64,000 nt of DNA from Anthonomus grandis grandis (taxonomy: Eukaryota; Arthropoda; Insecta; Coleoptera; Curculionidae). The notes under the pieces are model-generated. The model ran no database searches, was not told the origin of the DNA, and saw only the letters and a program-made list of their open reading frames with translations. This document shows positions 22,005-34,804 of the stretch, one piece after another. Each line of letters begins with the position of its first letter. The stretch's first letter is position 1. The translations under genes and the position numbers were made by a program. The DNA lies in the NCBI RefSeq assembly GCF_022605725.1, contig NC_065567.1:31289127-31353126 (forward strand). The letters run 5' to 3'.

Positions 22005-24240
22005 TCTACATTGTTGAATTATTAGTCATTACAGTTCTTGCAGTAGAAGTTAAAATATTGATGTTTATTTACAGGAGTGCCTGTACTAAATTAAATTATT
22101 TATAATCTTCAGTTCCACCATTATCCTAGTATTTAAAATAATGTAATTATTGATTTTTTTATTAGAGAGTGATTAAATCCTTGATTTTTTTGCAAATACC
22201 TATTCCTAGTACCCAGTTTCACCGTTATTCCAATATTTAAAATAACGTATTCAACAAGGGTAACGGCAAATCATTGTACTTTTTCCAGAACCTGAACCTC
22301 CAACCACTGCAATTTTTTTACCAGGATCTATTTTCATATTGAGGCCGTTAAGAACTCTTTTACCCGGGCCATAATCAAAAGTGACATTGTTGAAAACGAT
22401 CTCTGTATTTTTTTAATCCACGTGCAGGTAAGGAGCTTGTTGGTTTGCTCTTTATTTTAGACTCCATTGACATCAATGTAAACATAGTTTGCATATCAAT
22501 GAGAGCTTGCCTAACTTCTCTATAAACACTCCCTAAGAACCCTAAAGATATGGAAAGTTGAAAGAGGGCATTAACCATGACCAGGTTTTCTTTTACGATT
22601 TCATTGGCAGCAAGGATCATAATGCCACTCAAAGCGGCACTGAAAATGGCATTCTGCCCGGAATTCAACATTGCCAAACTGGTGCTAGTTTTTAAGCTGG
22701 CGTCTTGGTACTTTCTTAAAGCTTCATCATATCTATTCGCCTCATAACGTTCATTATTGAAATACTTAACAGTTTCATAATTTATAAGAGAGTCAATAGC
22801 CTTGTTTCCCGCCTCATTTTCCGGTTTGTTCATGAAAATTCGAAATTTCGTACGCCACTGGGTAACAGCCAGTATAAATTCCGCGTACACACCCACACAC
22901 CCAAAGGCAGCACCTGAAAATTCAGGGGCACACTTAATTCCCAAGACTGTAGATACTAGCGCCAACTTAAAAAAGGTTGGTACAACATTAAACACCATGG
23001 CAGTAAGTACAAAATTTATCCCTCTGGAACCTCTGCCTATAGTTTTAGATAACGCTCCTGTCAGTCGACTCAAATAGAACGACAAATCCAAATTATGTAA
23101 GTGCAAGAACACATTTTTGGCTATTCTCCTGGCGAAAACCGCGTTTCTTAGTTCATTGAAGCCTAATGCGCTTGCCCTAGCAATACCATAGCCCAATAGT
23201 AAACTAGTAGCCACCGTACCAACAGTTTCGGGAGCAGTTTCCATTGTTAAAACTGACCATGCTTGCACATTGAGATAGTCTATTGCATATTTGAATATGA
23301 ATGGTACACACACGTTCATTAATTTAGCTCCTATTAATAAAGATACCGCCAATTTTACTCTATCTCTTATATCTTTATTATCAGATGGCCAAATATACTG
23401 CCACATGCCCTTGATCATTTCTAAGCCAGTCACAGGCTTTCCATTTAAAGGGATTGCATCTCTGGATAGAACAGTAGCTCCTGGATGAAAACATTCTCTT
23501 GCAGGCTGGCTGGTTGGTAATTTAGAGGGGCCTTTGGCGTTTAAAACTAATGATAGAACACTTGCATTGACTTTTGATGATTTTTCTGGTTCACTTCTTG
23601 AGCTTGTTGACTTTTGCTGAGTATAAATCAAAGGGGTCTGCGAACGTAAAGTTACCAATAGCACTGCTAAATTTTCGGCTTTTTATTGAGCTTTTTAAAT
23701 AAATATTAAATAATTTTAAATTAACCTCAGTAAAATACAAAACAGCCGCCATCGTAGCGCGAATGAACCCGTTACGAACGCAATAATTCATTGATTTTTT
23801 AATTAAAAAATGATAAAATTCCTGATTTTTTTGAAATTCTAGATTGTTGGATCATCAATCATCACAGTTCTTGCTATAGAAGTTAAAATATTCACCTTTT
23901 CTTACAGGAGTGCTTGTAATAAATTAAATTATTTACAATATTCAGTTACAGCATTATTCCAGTATTCAATATAATGTGACCCTTGATTTTTAATTTAAAG
24001 AATAATGAAATTCTCTTGATTTCTTGGTTTTTTAATTGTTGGATCACCAATCTTTACAGTCCTTACAGTGGAAGTTGGAATATTCATGTTTACTTGCAGG
24101 AGTGCCTGTACTAAATTAATTATTTACAGTATTCAGTTATAGCTTTATTCTAGTATTCAAAATAATGTAATCATTGATTCTTTAATTAGAGAATGATGAT
24201 GAAATTCTTGATTTCTTGGATTTTAAATTATTGGATAATT
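22005..24240. repeat. ~190-base tandem repeat units flanking the ABCB7 fragment
   Basis: The landmark CAGGAGTGCCTGTACTAAAT recurs at 22072, 23906 (diverged) and 24097; the last two are 191 bases apart. Other shared words are TTACAGTTCTTGCAGTAGAA and ATTCAAAATAATGTAATCAT. One unit is cut by the ABCB7 fragment: the left part stops near 22248 and the right part resumes near 23786. Confidence 0.7.
22256..23752 (-). pseudogene. ABCB7: Truncated ABCB7-like (mitochondrial Fe-S ABC half-transporter) copy
   Basis: ABCB7 (yeast Atm1) is an inner-membrane half-transporter that exports a sulfur/iron-sulfur precursor from mitochondria. The 429-residue frame 22375-23664 covers the pre-domain (LEMIKGMWQYIWPSD) and the six-helix membrane domain. 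Conserved blocks include RRIAKNVFLHLHNLDLSFYL, the TGALSK segment, and IDSLINYETVKYFNNERYEA. A frameshift near 22410 moves the ABC domain to another frame, where NVTFDYGPGKRVLNGL and Walker A GGSGSGKST are readable. Homology stops about six residues later. The signature, Walker B and H-loop are absent. Small deletions are seen (about 8 residues before RRIAKNVF; a few in KENLVMVNALFQLS). The probable start MAAVLYFTE at 23752 is out of frame with the rest, either through a frameshift or a ~60-base intron with a GTTAAT donor. No transport function is possible as it stands. Confidence 0.8.
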
Positions 24241-27200
24241 ATTTTTAATTTAAGGTTTCAGGGTGGTTAGCACTTTTTTGATTTTAGGTTTTTTATAAAA
24301 ACAATTTTATAACACTTGAAAAATTAATAAATTTGGTTTATTAACATTTTGCTTTTAATTCAAATCTATTGAATGTCACAACCTTATTGTTATTAATTAT
24401 TGTATGTCCATAAATGAATTTATTTATTAATAATAGATTATAAAACTTATTGACATCGTTTTTTACTTAAATCGTATTCTACTTTTATGTTTTTTATAAA
24501 GTATGTTTAATGAAAAAATTTCCTTTGGAAATCTGGAAAACATAAATATATCAAATTTTTGACTCAAAAATCAACATTAACTTCCTGAAACATTGAATAC
24601 TAATACTTGACAATGTTGCTGATTAAAGTGACAGCTGGGAATAATATGAACTCGTGGCCATAGACATTTTTTGAATAATTATGATTGGAAGCCATGATTA
24701 AGCAATATAGGCATGATTTAATTAATGTTTAATAATGTATATCTTTTAATATTACCAAGAAAACTGTATTTTATAATAAAATTTAATTAGTTTAATGGAT
24801 GCATGTTTTCCCGTAAATAAACTAGGCAGGGGTCCCCAAAAACTATCCGATCGAACCAATTTTCCAGCATAGTAATTGCAACAGAGAGAACGAACATTAT
24901 TAGCTAAAATCCATGCAGAAAATGTACAGCATCTGGAGAATGTCCACTGTACAATTTTAATTTCAGCACAATGAGCCAAAATAACAAAAAATTAACACCT
25001 ACCTATACTTGTACACTCGCAAATCAATCTTAAAAGTCTAAATATTAGTGCGGTAAGACTATTACATAAAATATATATTGAGTACACATCACATAAAAAT
25101 TCTTAAACATCCAGACTATATCGCTCAAATCCAAAAAATGTAGAGACTCAAGAGTGGTTCGAGGTACTGAGGGTTAGAGTAAATTTTTTGACTATTTATC
25201 AATTGCTTCATTAATTAACGAATGAATTAAAAATTAATATACATGCGTTATATATCCTTCTTGACTCTAAAACTTCTTGTCTACAGGTCGTATCTCGTCG
25301 TATTCGCACCCCCCTTTAAATTACATTTTTGTTGACTTTAGACAATGCCCTAACGGCCATTCCTTATTACAATGTCTTAATTGTTTTGGTCGAGATTGTC
25401 GGGGGCCCCCGTTCCTGCTGCGGTTTTGCAGGGCATAAAGCGCCCTTTCTTATATACATACCTCAGCCTCATAAGCAAAGGGCTAGCTTAGCTCCTCTTA
25501 GGGTAGTATACGCGACGCCACGTTTACTATTGTTAACATTTTCCTTGAAGAACAAATGTTTTAGAATATATTATGTCCTTTTTGTTTATGTCGCTTGATA
25601 TAAGGGTTGTTCTTTTTGGATGTTCATTTTTGATGAAATGTGCGCAAACGGATTAGTTTTCGAGTTCGTTTTGCGCAAGGGAGAACCCCTTTTGCTCAAA
25701 CGGTCCAGGAATATGTTTTGGGTCGTTCCTTGGTTGACAGCTGTTTGACGCTCTTAAAATTGACAGGTGATAATGACAGACAAATTTTTTAAAAGTCAGT
25801 GGCGTACTTTTTTCCCCTGAAACGCCACTCGAGTTGATAATTTAATTATACACATCATCATACTAAACCTTTTTTTTAAGTTTAACACGGGGGTGTCTTA
25901 GAAATTATGTAATTAGTATCGGTCCAGGTATTTAATGTCAAATGACGTCACTGTTGGAAGCACCTCTCTGTCCTTTATTTTCATTGTAAATTGAATTGGC
26001 ATGACAAGGACATGTGATGAATCTATTAGCTTTGTTACTCAAGTACTCGTAACTCTGACAGCTATCGTAATTTTCAGTGATGCCAATAGCAAAAGTGGAA
26101 TGTCAACTATTGAGGTCACTCAAACCTGAACTGCTTGACAACTTTCAGTGGAGCCAACGGAAGAATCATTAATCATATCGGAAGAATCATAAGTTCATTA
26201 AGGGTACCTCAAGAATTGGCTATTATTATTGGCAATTTTTAATAAATTATCAAATTACCAAACAATCATTTAAAGCATTGGGTTTTATCTTCAGAAAATC
26301 CGGAAATAATATTAGGATTATTATTATCATTAAGATATTGGTCTATAATTTGGTCACCTTAAGAAAAAGTTCATATTTACAACATAGAAAAAATATAAAA
26401 AACGCTTTTTATAGTACCTTCATGTAAAAAAGTCTAATATTTATTCGCATCTAATAATTATCAAGGAATTGGCGCAGCTTTTCTTTTTAAAGACACTAAG
26501 GCTGTCTTGGACACGGCTCCCTTTAAAATAAAATATTTAAGAAAACAATTATTGTAGGATCATAAATTTGCTATCAAAGTATTGAGAAAAAAATATTTTA
26601 TTACTACTTAGAACATTGAACGGCTAGAATTAGCTCCGTTGTCAAGTGTACAAGCATTTTCAAAAAACGTTTCATCTATATTTCAACACATATAATAATA
26701 TTAATTTAACTTATTGATGTTTGATTAAAAATAAAGAGTAGAAATAGATATAAGTTATTCTAAGCGCAAAAATAACATCTTCAAAGCAAAAAAAATATTA
26801 ACATTCTTATTCCTAATACCGCTTTTAAAAAATTTGAAATGGCAACATCGCAGGCAAAAGCTGATGTCATCTTATGAAATGTCATCGGCTTTGTGTTATT
26901 ATTCGACATTTATGAAGTTCTGTCATTTATAAAATATTTAATTTCCATATAAATACTTTTTATTAAATAAGTACCTTTACTCTAATAAAGAACGTTAAAA
27001 AAAAGCATAAAGATTCATAAACCGTAATATTGTTTACAATTTAAAGCCTAATCTATTAATAATAAAAATTTATCATGTAAATATTTTTTGACGACGTCAC
27101 TGGTAAAGATTCCTTGTGTCGCGTCGGTGGAATTAACAATGCGATTGAGCAACGTTGCGATATTGTTGCCTTTTTCTCTAATTAATAAGGTGAAGGTAAA

Positions 27201-27248
27201 ATTTTTTTTATTTCTCCAGAAAATTCATAATTTTTATTATTTTATGAT
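24241..27248. other. Non-coding stretch right of the ABCB7 copy
   Basis: No supported gene. Short open frames at 24752-24979 and 25329-25598 lack recognisable protein features. A G+C-richer patch lies at 25380-25760. Confidence 0.3.
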
Positions 27249-27282
27249 GACCGGTTTCGCGATTACAAAACCTCATCAGGTC
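27249..27282 (-). ncRNA. Degenerate hammerhead-ribozyme-like motif
   Basis: The minus strand reads CTGATGA, then a 14-base segment, then GAAACCGGTC. CUGAUGA...GAAA is the hammerhead core, and ACCGGU would be a self-complementary stem III as in Penelope-type ribozymes. The stem II segment does not pair beyond one G-C, so this copy is probably dead. Confidence 0.4.
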
Positions 27283-30185
27283 AAGGACTAAAAATCAAAA
27301 GGACGCTCACTTATTATTAGAAATGAACTAAGGTACTTATATTAGTTAAAACGAAAATTGTCAAATATACTATGGCTAAAAGACGACGAACATACATTTC
27401 TTAAAAAATTTAAATACACTTTTAAAAGGTTTCTTTAAAAAACATACACCGGACAACACAGTTAAAACGTAATGAAAACAATCATGATAATTATTGTCAT
27501 ATGTCTTCAAAAGGAACAAGTGGAGGTACCTAGTTAAAACTTATAAAACTATATAAAAATACTACAAAGTAATTGCATTATAAATTGCAATTGCATAGTA
27601 ATTATACAATTACTATATAAAAAATTATAAAATTATACTTATCTCTACAGTTAAATTCTGGAGTGTAATTTAAATTACAGATTGTTGTCACAATAAAAAA
27701 AAAAAAAAAAAAAAAACCAGGTGGCTTAGCTGTTGTAAAAATTAGAACAGGGAAGGGGGTAAAAAAACTTTTTTTTTAACGTTACTTACATTCATTATCG
27801 GGACGTTATCTACATTTATTTAACTTTGAATGTTGAATTCTTTATAGAGTATCTTATTCTATTTTATGAAAAGAGAATGCTTCATATTTCATTGAAGAGG
27901 AATAATATTATTTTGCGCCGGTCAAAATAAGTGACAAATTTTTATGATACTATAAGTTGCAAGCAAACAAACTGCCCATAGTTCCACGGCAATGCCAATT
28001 CTAGCCTTTCAATGTTCTAAGTATTACTCTTATTAATAACAGTTTTAAGAGCTATCAAGGACTGAAACCGCTTTTCTGTGAGTCAGATGAAAAAGACCTT
28101 TGTGACGCATCCAGGCCAATTACCGAGTTAACTAAACTTGTATCTTTCACAAGGATTTTTAAGGACGATCCAGGTTAAACGTCAATATAATTTTAACGGG
28201 CCACAAAAAGGAAGTGACAAATTCATGCAAAAATAATAACTTCTGTTTGTTCTAATTTCCATTGAATTTTCCATTAGTTTATTAGTCAAGAGGCGTTTAT
28301 CTTGAACGCGGTTACGGGAGGCAAATGAAAATGAGTAACTGGCACCTCTATTTGGAAAAACAAAACAGGCGACATAAGGAAAAAGCCTCTTTTAACCGCG
28401 GGCACAATAAGGCAAAGGGCAATTTATAACGTCCCACGCCGTCGTGTGAGATATAATGCGGGCTTAAGCTTAAAGAAAAGGGTTTAATGGAGTCAAACAA
28501 AAGTTGAAATGTTTTGAAATATCGCCCCCGAAAGCCGACTGCACTTGTTTTGCCACCGGGGCCCCCGATTGTTCTCGGTTTGGTCTCGAAGCAGAAGACA
28601 TATTACGTTTATTTTTATGTGCGACGATAAATGGGAGGGAATCGGTTGCGCCCGACTTGTATTATTTTCAAAGGAACAAAACAACAATGATTTAAGGCAT
28701 TTTCACAGTCAGCCTTGTCACTCACTAGTTTTTCTTTGTTTTTGGTTTTACGTGAAAGTGACTGTATTGGTTCACCTTCAACATCATAAAAAATCTTTGT
28801 TTTTCTTAAAATTGGTGCACTTTCAGCACTTGCCTTACGTTCGTTTCTTAATTCCGCATAACATAAAATTGCAAACATAAAACTGCGAATTTTTAGAAAT
28901 CATTCAGTTACGAAGAAAAAAGAATGTTAAAAGTAACTTATTGACCAAACAAGGAAATATCTTGTGATTTATATACTTTAATTTTTTTTTTATATCTTGT
29001 TACATCATTATAAGTACAAATAATTGTTTTATAAAAAATAAAAATTGAATCCCTCTATTATTATTTAATTGAATGTGTATCTGATTGAATTGATTGTATT
29101 TGTATTGATTAAATCTATTATGGATTTCTAATTAATTCAATACAAATTGCGTGCATCTACGGTTTCTTTTAGCTTTTTAAGTGAAATAATTTAAGAGAAC
29201 TGATTACTCCGTGTGTTCATACATAAAAGTTTTTAGGATTTTATTTTGTTTTATTGTAAATCTAGGTTTAGGTTTAGGTTTTATGTAAACTTTAAGATTT
29301 TTGTCTTAGACACTTCTATATTGCTGAAAATAGTATATTTATACTTTTAACGGGTAGCATCTCGCCGATATATCGACATCTTTGTGATGTTGCATGTATC
29401 TGTGTATTCTTATTTGTCCTTTTTCAAAGAATTAATAAGATTATTTCTGCATTACTTACTGTATATTTTGGACAAATAAAAAGGATTTTTTTTCTTGTAC
29501 AGAAAAATGGTAAATAACCTTCAATTTTTGAAATGGAACACAGAACATTGAATGCCTGGAATAAGCCTAGTTGCAAACCATAGGCGAGGTTGTTTGGGTT
29601 TACCATCTCTTAGACAATGATGTCAAATCTACTTTCCAATTTTTCATTCAATATCTAATTATCTTAATCAACTACATATTTTTTTAATGTGTTGTATTTC
29701 GTAAAAAATGTACTCTATAAAAGTTTCATTTATTTGCTGACTATAACTTTGAGAGTAATCAACAAATTCAGAATAAAAAAAGATTCCTGACAAAAAAGTT
29801 AATGAAAAAAAAGCAACTTGGCAACGTAGAATACCTCTATGTTTCCAATGCACGTATCCGATGTTGCCACTTTGTGTTGTTTTTCTAGATATTTTCATAT
29901 CTGTGAAGCTAGGGCCCAATTGATATCCAGCAACCAAATATCAAGAACGCTTATAGTCCGCGTTTGCTGTTATTAAATCGATATAATGCCCCTATCTCTT
30001 GAAATTCCCGAGAAATTTTGATATTTTCTTGTCCAGATATTAACAATCAATAACTAAATCAATTTATAGCGGTTATAAACCTCTACAAACTAAAGTGTTT
30101 TTTTTGTGAAAATTACTTAAATAAAAAGTCGAATGTTAAAGAAATGAAAATGGCTCTCAAAGAATTTGATTTAATCTTTTTTCTC
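27283..30185. other. Non-coding stretch
   Basis: No supported gene. It holds a run of about 23 A at 27694-27716 and a G+C-richer patch at 28380-28700 with short frames that I do not recognise. Near 30070-30110 a partial copy (AACCTCTACAAAC) of the inverted repeat at 30186-30427 is present. Confidence 0.3.
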
Positions 30186-30427
30186 TAATAAATATCTAAA
30201 CGCATTTAAGATGGTTGCAAACCTACAAGCAAAAGTTTTTTGGTAAAAAATTATTGAATTGTTAGATGTTTAAAAATATAAAGGGATGTAACTCCAAGAA
30301 AAAGTTTTATTCATATCATTTGGCAGTTATCGCCGTTTATAACATCTAACTTAATTTTTTTTAATTATCAAAAAACTTTCGTTTGTAGAGGTTTGCAACT
30401 ATTTCAGATCCGTTTAGATATTTATTA
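30186..30427. mobile_element. Fold-back MITE with ~85-base arms
   Basis: The left arm 30186-30270 and right arm 30341-30427 are inverted copies. They share TAATAAATATCTAAACG at the outer end, GGTTGCAAACCT-type and AAAGTTTTTTGG words in the middle, and TTAGATGT at the inner end. The loop is about 70 bases. It lies immediately beside the terminus of the next mariner relic. Confidence 0.6.
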
Positions 30428-30429
30428 TA

Positions 30430-31500
30430 CAGGGTACGGCAAAATGCTATTTATATTTTATTTTTATTAACTAAAAATATATGGTGTGCCATTTTGTTTT
30501 TATTAAGTTTTGAAAATTATAGAGTCCAAGTGGCGACCATTTCTTTCGACACACATTCGAAGCTGATTCCTGAAAGTTTCCAGTTTCCAACTCCTCTACT
30601 CGAGCAGTAATTTGAGGCGATATTCCTGTAATTTCTTAGCGTATTGCTGCTTTTAATTCGTCAATGGTTCGAGAATGATGTTGAAAAACCTTCTCTTTCA
30701 GGCAGCCTTAAAGGAAAAAGTCGCATGGGGCAAGATCGGGTGAACGCGCAGGCCACCCAACGTCTCCACGTAACGAGATTACGCGTCCTGGAAACATTTC
30801 CCTTAACAGTCCTTCTTGCCGTATGAGCTGTAGCCTCATCCTGTTGAAACCACACATCCGGATGTTCAAGTTCCCTAAGTTTTGTCATGTCGACATATCG
30901 ATCAGCAGTTACGGTAACCGTTACTCCTCCTTCTTCAAAAAAATAGAGACCTCAAACACCAAAAGAACCAACAGCACACCAAACGGTAACACGTTGGCTG
31001 TGAAGTGGCCTTTCATGGAGCTGCCGCGGATTTTCTGGTGCCCAGTAGCGAAAATTGTGCTTGTTCACACAGCCAGACAAATGGAAATGAGCCTCGGCAC
31101 TCGTTATTAAAAGCGCATTTTATGGGTCGTTTTGAAGAATATCATTGGAACATTCTCGGCGATTTTTCCAGTCCCGTTCACTAAGTTCTTGCACGATCAT
31201 CATTTTGTATGGGTGGAACTTCAGATCGATGTGCAAAATTCTTCTCACAGAACGATCTGACAAACGCAAAGCAGAGGCATGTTTAACAGCTGAACGTCTA
31301 GGAGATCGTTCAACTGCTTCTATTACAGCTTCAATGTTTTCTTTTTAAGGCTGAACCTGTAGCTCTAAAATTTGAAACCCACAACAGTATTGTTTTGCGA
31401 TCTGGAACTGAATCGTGTCTACCAAGCGCAAAGTGAGTACGAAAATTTCTTTGTGTCATAATCACAGATTCCTTACTTTTGAAAAATGTTTCGATAACGA
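30430..31500 (-). mobile_element. Decayed Tc1/mariner element
   Basis: The left end is CAGGGTACGGCAAAATG at 30430, preceded by TA. A transposase relic fills the body on the minus strand. I found no matching right terminus. Confidence 0.6.
30503..31459 (-). pseudogene. Mariner transposase relic with a lost catalytic Asp
   Basis: From an ATG at 31459 the minus strand reads MTQRNFRTHFALGRHDSVPD and RKTILLWVSNFRATGSALK (DNA-binding part). It then breaks into frames giving AEAHFHLSGCVNKHNFRYWA, ENPRQLHERPLHS, VTVWCAVGSFGV, RYVDMTKLRELEHPD, WFQQDEATAHTARR, and finally NGRHLDSIIFKT with a stop at 30503. The first catalytic Asp of the usual SDEAHF block is Ala here (SAEAHF). The second (QQD) remains. 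Several stops and shifts, and the middle of the protein is shortened. Confidence 0.75.
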
Positions 31501-32439
31501 AGCCACGATGCTCGCCCGTTTTTTTGTATAATTTTTACAAAAAACCCCGTAGTTTGTCGCGCTTTTTAGCTAATAAAAACCGATTTATTTATCCATTGTT
31601 AATATCTAGACAAAAGATTAATAAGACTCCTTTGGAATTCCAGGAGATACGGGCATTATATTGATAAAATAATAATGGACGTCGACTATAAATATGTTGC
31701 TGGCAAACGACATATCCTGCGTTCTCGATTTTAGTTGCTGGATATCGACCAGACACTCATTTCATTTTTGCACTCATTAATTTTGCGGCATTTAGGATTT
31801 GAATAAGCAATAAATTTGCTAGATTATAATAATATACCTAATTACACATGTATCCAATACTTAATAGATACTTCACAAGTATGTCGTCTTTTATAATATT
31901 ATAACCTAGAAGGATGACACCATTGACACCTAACTCCTTTGTGAAAGGAACGATTTGAATTTCGTTTATTTTCAATATATGTGACCCGCTTCAGACTTCT
32001 TGATAATTTTGCAGCAAAAAGGGAGTTTTTAGTTTAAATATTAGTTTAAAAAAAGCACTGAAACCACTCAAAATATCCTTTTAATATTAATACTGCACCA
32101 TCCAAAAGTAAGCAAATGCAGTTGCCAAATACCTTTTTCGCGAGAATATTTCTGAGCAAAATCTACAGCGTTGCCCTAATAATGAATCTGTATGTGGAAA
32201 TTTGGTGATTTAAAGAATCCAAATTAAAAATATTAATTATTATTAGTGTAAATATAGTAAAAAATAGTTTTGGTTATTAAACGAGTTTCACTCTTTCTTT
32301 TGCTTTATAATAAAGCATGCAACTCAGCTTATGCTAATTATAATAATTCATTATATCACTTTATTTTCCTCTGTTAAAATTGAGTAATCATTATAGTAAC
32401 ATGGAATACTAAGCATGTTTATCAACAAAATATTCCCTC
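31501..32439. other. AT-rich non-coding stretch
   Basis: No gene or defined repeat seen. Confidence 0.25.
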
Positions 32440-33262
32440 TGCCCCCTGTGTAGATGTTGCGCTCAATCTAAAGCAGCCAATGTTTATTCTAGTTTATTCA
32501 CTGTTCTAAGGGCTAGAGTCTTATCTGACTTAAAAATTTTCATTCGGTTGAGATCAAGATTTCTCATCTTGGTCCATTACTCTTTAACATTTACTTAATG
32601 ATATCTCTGATCTGAATTAAGTTACAGTCGGATTTAGACCGTTTGTTTTAATGGTATGATCAACATGTTACTAAACGTCAAGAAGTGTCCTTTGATAGTT
32701 TTCAGTCGTGGTAGAAATCCTATTGAGTATGTCTACAACATAAACCAATGTCCTTTGGTTATTGTGTCCCAAATTAGAGACGGTCGGTTGTCATACGTAT
32801 CTTACATTATCAAAAAGTCTCTTGAAGTCTTGGGTTTTGTACAAGAGTTTTCCTTAATGAAACATCATCACCATCAAGTGATTATTCCACTTTCTTATGC
32901 ACCCACATCTTGAATATTGTTCATATGTTTGAAACATTTTTTACAATGTTCGTATATATATACTGTATATATTGTATACATTTTAGTGTATATTGATTTT
33001 TGTTTTTTATTTATTCACTTTTTGTTAGTATTTTGACCTGATACTATTTTGTTAAATTCCATAAACTTTTGTATGTTTGTTTTCTTATCTATTCTATGTG
33101 TATTTTTTTGTCCTGTATTTTCTTATTTTTACTTAGGCTTTTTCTACAAATTGTAAATTTTTTGACAATATAGCATTATATAAAGTTAAGCTTTTACGAT
33201 ATATTTCGTTTATAAAAATTTATAATTATAATGGGCTTGAGCTGTGGATAAATAAATAAATT
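32440..33262 (+). mobile_element. LINE 3' fragment
   Basis: Plus-strand frames give HLGPLLFNIYL near 32570-32600. Then MLLNVKKCPLIVFSRGRNPI and YNINQCPLVIVSQIRDGRLS follow from 32656, the post-catalytic RT region. The element ends in GATAAATAAATAAATT at 33247-33262. The YADD box is lost. Confidence 0.65.
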
Positions 33263-33539
33263 GACTGTTTGAGAGAACGTCATCTGGTACTGAAAAACTT
33301 CAATAGCAGAGACACTTTATATGAGTTTCACCGCGCATGAGCGATCTAGTAAGTAGTAATAGTAACAATAGTGTGAGTGAATTTAAATTGTAGAATTGTT
33401 TTAAAGTTTGCCTCTTAAAATATACTTGGGCGTCCATGCGTCATTTTGAACTGTCATTGTCATGTCAAAAGTTGTTGGCCAGGCCCAAGTTTTTATTTTA
33501 GGAGAGATAGGAAGTGTTACTTAAAAATCTACATAATTA

Positions 33540-33989
33540 TATCAAATGTTATGTTAGCCAACGCTGCATAGTCCAATGATGAGTATGGTGCTTCAGTCCA
33601 GTGTTCAGGAGGAGATCCAGCAATTCAAGTTGATCAATCATTTGGGTTTTCAACATAATTTTATACCTAACAGTAGAAATATATTACAATTGATCTGCTT
33701 CTTAACTCATGCAAAGTGGCCTATGAAAGTTATTTTGAATTTTCTAATATTTTAAACTCAAAAGATCTTAGGTATGATGAGTTGTTTTACGATTTTAAAA
33801 TTGATAATTATATTGAACTAGATCATTTCCTTGCTTCTTTTGAATAAACAACATCAAATGGTTTTTCTCAAACCTCAAGAAGCTCACTGGAGATAAAAAA
33901 ATCTGGTTGTCTGCTATATGTAACTGGCCCTTTTGGAAGTTTATAAATGACAAACATTCCAATCATAATTTGCCCAACTGTTTTCATCA
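33540..33989 (+). mobile_element. LINE fragment, left half of an element split by a mariner
   Basis: Plus-strand frames give IQQFKLINHLGFQHNFIPNS, then LLLNSCKVAYESYFEFSN, then KLTGDKKIWLSAICNWPFWK, the endonuclease-to-RT linker of a LINE. The text stops at the TA target of the mariner at 33992 and resumes at 36512. Confidence 0.55.
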
Positions 33990-33991
33990 TA

Positions 33992-34549
33992 TAGGGTGTC
34001 CAAGATAAGGATGAACTGCATGGGAATCTCGGAAATGGTAGGAGATACGAGGTCCGTTAAGTTAGAGAAAAGTTGCGCAATTAGATTCTTAATTAAATAC
34101 AGTTTTAACCATTTTAAAATTCCGAATACTTTCGGAGATATCCGGAAAAAAACCAAATTTGGCAAAATAGTTTGTATTTTTTACCAGCTCTATTTTAACA
34201 GATACCAAAAAACCGAAAGCACTTTTTCATTGCCACTTTTATGCTTTAGAATTTGACGTATAAATAGTTTAAATCCGATGTTTCGTCTCTGAGTTATCAT
34301 CATCAACTTGTATATTTTATAGGGACTGAAGAAGAACTACACCCTCTGTATGAATGCTTATTTAATGACAATTACAACAATGTATCATGCAAAATATTTA
34401 AAAAAAAATTATGGTCAAAAGGTCACTTTTTATGAAAATTTGTTTGTACATAAAGAAGCATTCAAAAAACATTTAGCGCCTTACCATATTAAAAAAGAGC
34501 AAGGATTAACTAACTAATTAAAGCATTTTGACATTTGCTCTCAGCCTTT
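33992..34549 (+). repeat. Left long terminal inverted repeat of the 33992-36509 mariner
   Basis: Matches the reverse complement of 35932-36509. It includes TCGGAAATGGTAGGAGATAC-type outer sequence, an inner MITE-like terminus ACACCCTCTGTA at 34339-34350, and GCATTTTGACATTTGCTCTC at the inner edge. Confidence 0.75.
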
Positions 34550-34804
34550 ACTATAACAAAAATTTAATGCTGATAACGGTCTTACTTAGTATAAGTTACC
34601 TCTTATTATTGTGACGATATAAACAAATTAATGTCAAACATTTCTCTTGATATTTATTGTGTTCAGTACTTTTAGATAGTTAATTTAATAGTGTTTTCTC
34701 GGTTCATTTGTCTTTGTTATTTATTGATTTATGTTAGTATAATTTTGCAAGGGTAGCTTATTGATTTAGTTTGTTAAGTATCGTTCTTTTTTTATATTTT
34801 CGCT

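Noticed and set aside
22375..23664. ABCB7 as an intact functional gene
   Set aside because: The ABC domain is out of frame and stops just past Walker A, with internal deletions and a frame break at the N-terminus.
25329..25598. 89-codon open frame on the plus strand
   Set aside because: Hydrophobic, no recognisable domain, no splice or start context; likely a chance frame in a G+C-richer patch.
27694..27716. Poly-A run as a processed pseudogene tail
   Set aside because: No coding similarity or target duplication found upstream; treated as a simple repeat.
28504..28880. Overlapping open frames on both strands
   Set aside because: They overlap each other in several frames, share no known motif, and sit in a G+C-richer patch where long frames arise by chance.
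29261..29280. TTTAGG-like telomeric repeat
   Set aside because: Only about two and a half copies, flanked by ordinary intergenic DNA; insect telomere repeat is TTAGG and would be a long array.
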